Part shown: positions 7,419 to 8,439 of the stretch, piece by piece | Position numbering within the stretch: position 1 is the stretch's first letter | Layout of the letters: every line of letters starts with the position of its first letter | Translations under genes and position numbers: made by a program | From: an uncultured Schwartzia sp. | Lineage (GTDB): Bacteria > Bacillota > Negativicutes > Selenomonadales > Selenomonadaceae | Length of the DNA stretch: 8,439 bases | Direction of reading: 5' to 3' | NCBI GenBank assembly: GCA_905373705.1 | Contig: CAJPUA010000029.1 | Coordinates: forward strand, 1-8,439 | The notes under the pieces: generated by a model | The model's database searches: none | What the model saw: only the letters and a program-made list of their open reading frames with translations | What the model was told of the DNA's origin: nothing

Positions 7419-7556
7419 ATGAAGCACATTAAGACGGTGAATAAGCCGACGCTCCAGAGCACGGTAAACAAGGGCGGCTGCGGCGAGTGTCAAGCATCCT
7501 GCCAGTCGGCGTGTAAGACGTCCTGCACGGTTGGCAATCAGGTCTGCGAGAAATAA
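7419..7556 (+). CDS. scfA: six-cysteine ranthipeptide precursor SCIFF
   Basis: This small gene encodes a peptide of exactly 45 residues with six cysteines (21, 24, 28, 32, 36 and 43), the defining pattern of SCIFF (six cysteines in forty-five residues). The N-terminus MKHIKT is the typical leader start, and the C-terminal half (CGEC, CQSACKTSCTVGNQ, CEK) is a near-classical SCIFF core. In the studied Clostridium thermocellum homologue CteA, the radical SAM enzyme CteB joins Cys32 to Thr37 by a thioether. Here Cys32 and Thr37 are both present at the same numbers, so the same crosslink is expected. Such peptides are now classed as ranthipeptides, and work in Clostridium suggests a role in signalling or quorum sensing. 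The ATG has a strong AAAGGGGG (7403-7410) eight bases upstream. The matching maturase lies 96 bases downstream, beyond a terminator-like hairpin. Confidence 0.97.
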   Translation: MKHIKTVNKPTLQSTVNKGGCGECQASCQSACKTSCTVGNQVCEK

Positions 7557-7563
7557 TCCAGAC

Positions 7564-7595
7564 AAAAAGGTGTTGCCTCGGCAGCGCCTTTTTTT
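7564..7595 (+). terminator. terminator/attenuator between scfA and scfB
   Basis: A 13-bp stem (7564-7576 with 7581-7593, two G-U pairs) closed by the tetraloop CTCG is followed by a run of seven T's at 7589-7595, part of which lies in the stem. It starts eight bases after the scfA stop. With a 5' A-tract and a 3' U-tract it looks like a strong intrinsic terminator. Partial read-through would supply the maturase mRNA, so the precursor would be made in excess. Confidence 0.88.
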
Positions 7596-7598
7596 ATT

Positions 7599-7620
7599 GC
7601 GGCGGGAGCCCTCTCGCCGC
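7599..7620 (+). other. GC-rich hairpin in the scfA-scfB gap
   Basis: A 9-bp stem (7599-7607 with 7612-7620, one G-U pair, otherwise mostly G-C) closes the four-base loop GCCC. No U-tract follows, so it is not a second terminator. It sits between the terminator and the scfB ribosome-binding site (GGGAG, 7643-7647). It may protect the 5' end of a processed scfB message or act in translation control, but no function is demonstrated. Confidence 0.5.
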
Positions 7621-7652
7621 CGGGCAGGAACGATAGAAAACAGGGAGTATTT

Positions 7653-8439
7653 ATGCGGGAAAGAATTCATAAATTTAAGCAAAACGGCCTCGCGATCATG
7701 CTTGATATAAACAGCGGTGCGGTGCATGTCATCGACGATATGATCTATGATATAATGGACGTTTTTGACGGGACGAACGGCGCAGCCGTTGTTCATGCGC
7801 TCCGTGGCCGCTACCCGGAAGCGGAAATAAAGGAAGCGCTGGCGGAGCTCGAGGAGCTGATCGCGGCAAAAGAACTTTTCGCCCCGGATATCGACGTCCC
7901 GCCGACGTTCGCTGCGAGCGGACTGGTGAAATCCATGTGCCTGATGGTGGCGCATGACTGCAACCTGCGCTGTAAGTATTGCTTCGGCGATACCGGCGAG
8001 TACGGCGGCAGTCGAGCGCTTATGACGAAAGAAGTGGGCGAAGCGGCCATCGATTACATCATCGCCCACAGCGGGCCGCGGATTCACTGTGAGGTCGATT
8101 TCTTCGGCGGCGAGCCGCTGGTCAATATGCCGGTAGTCGAGCAGGTCACAGCTTATGTGCGCCGCCGCGAGAAAGAGACCGGGAAGAAGTTCAAGCTGAC
8201 GCTGACGACGAATGGCCTGCTCTTAAACGAGAAGAACCAGAAATTTCTTGACGATAATCATATCAGTCTGGTGCTTAGCCTTGACGGGCGTCGGGAGGTG
8301 CATGACCGGATGCGCCCCGACGCTGCCGGGCGGGGAACGTACGACCGGATCCTTCCCAATTTTCAGCGTACGGTAGCAGCGCGTGGCGGGAATAACTATT
8401 ACCTGCGCGGCACCTATACGAAATATGATCTCGATTTTA
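7653..8439 (+). CDS. scfB: radical SAM SCIFF maturase (thioether-forming), 3' partial
   Basis: The first 262 codons of a radical SAM peptide maturase are present, and the gene continues past the right edge. The family is usually about 450 residues. It should cleave SAM at a [4Fe-4S] cluster and join a SCIFF cysteine to threonine (CteB and Tte1186 are studied relatives). Residues about 1-90 form a small N-terminal domain of the kind that carries the RiPP recognition element, which grips the leader peptide. The radical SAM core follows with C103-x3-C107-x2-C110 (HDCNLRCKYCF), the three cluster-binding cysteines. GGEP at 152-155 and LTTNGLLL are the usual SAM-binding landmarks. The SPASM or twitch domain with its auxiliary clusters must lie beyond the window. 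ATG 7653 is preceded by GGGAG (7643-7647) with five bases between. The adjacent scfA is its evident substrate. Confidence 0.95.
   Translation, partial: MRERIHKFKQNGLAIMLDINSGAVHVIDDMIYDIMDVFDGTNGAAVVHALRGRYPEAEIKEALAELEELIAAKELFAPDIDVPPTFAASGLVKSMCLMVAHDCNLRCKYCFGDTGEYGGSRALMTKEVGEAAIDYIIAHSGPRIHCEVDFFGGEPLVNMPVVEQVTAYVRRREKETGKKFKLTLTTNGLLLNEKNQKFLDDNHISLVLSLDGRREVHDRMRPDAAGRGTYDRILPNFQRTVAARGGNNYYLRGTYTKYDLDF

Noticed and set aside
7290..8087. 265-codon open frame on the minus strand across the SCIFF region
   Set aside because: It lies antisense to scfA, the hairpins and the start of scfB, all strongly supported. It shows no recognisable motif and is an expected by-product of GC-rich coding on the other strand.

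Overview
The window is GC-rich chromosomal DNA (about 58-60% GC by eye), densely coded on the + strand. The gene order rapZ-yvcK(glmR)-whiA is a hallmark of Bacillota. Together with the high GC and a SCIFF ranthipeptide locus, it suggests a Clostridia- or Negativicutes-type anaerobe. The exact lineage cannot be fixed from the sequence. No rRNA, tRNA, CRISPR array or mobile element was found.

Layout. (1) Bases 1-1529 hold two tandem Cof-type HAD phosphatases. The first is cut by the left window edge, and the pair overlaps by an ATGA. (2) Bases 1530-1698 hold a probable intrinsic terminator, then a promoter with a perfect TATAAT box. (3) Bases 1699-4945 hold rapZ, yvcK/glmR (with an N-terminal two-helix membrane extension) and whiA, closely spaced and probably one transcript. 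(4) Bases 4946-7337 continue on the same strand with a membrane-anchored NodB-type polysaccharide deacetylase and an exported protein of unknown function. (5) Bases 7338-8439 hold the most interesting part: a 45-residue, six-cysteine RiPP precursor (SCIFF, scfA), a terminator-like hairpin, a second GC-rich hairpin, and the first 262 codons of the radical SAM SCIFF maturase (scfB), which runs off the right edge.

How the genes fit together. GlmR/YvcK and RapZ/YvcJ belong to families that tie amino-sugar (UDP-GlcNAc) supply to the cell envelope. WhiA is a DNA-binding protein linked to division and chromosome segregation. The deacetylase probably acts on envelope glycans outside the membrane. The middle block therefore reads as an envelope and growth-control operon. 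The SCIFF pair is a separate unit with its own likely promoter. Its maturase should use SAM and iron-sulfur clusters to install a Cys-to-Thr thioether in the small peptide. The terminator between the two genes would give much precursor and little enzyme.
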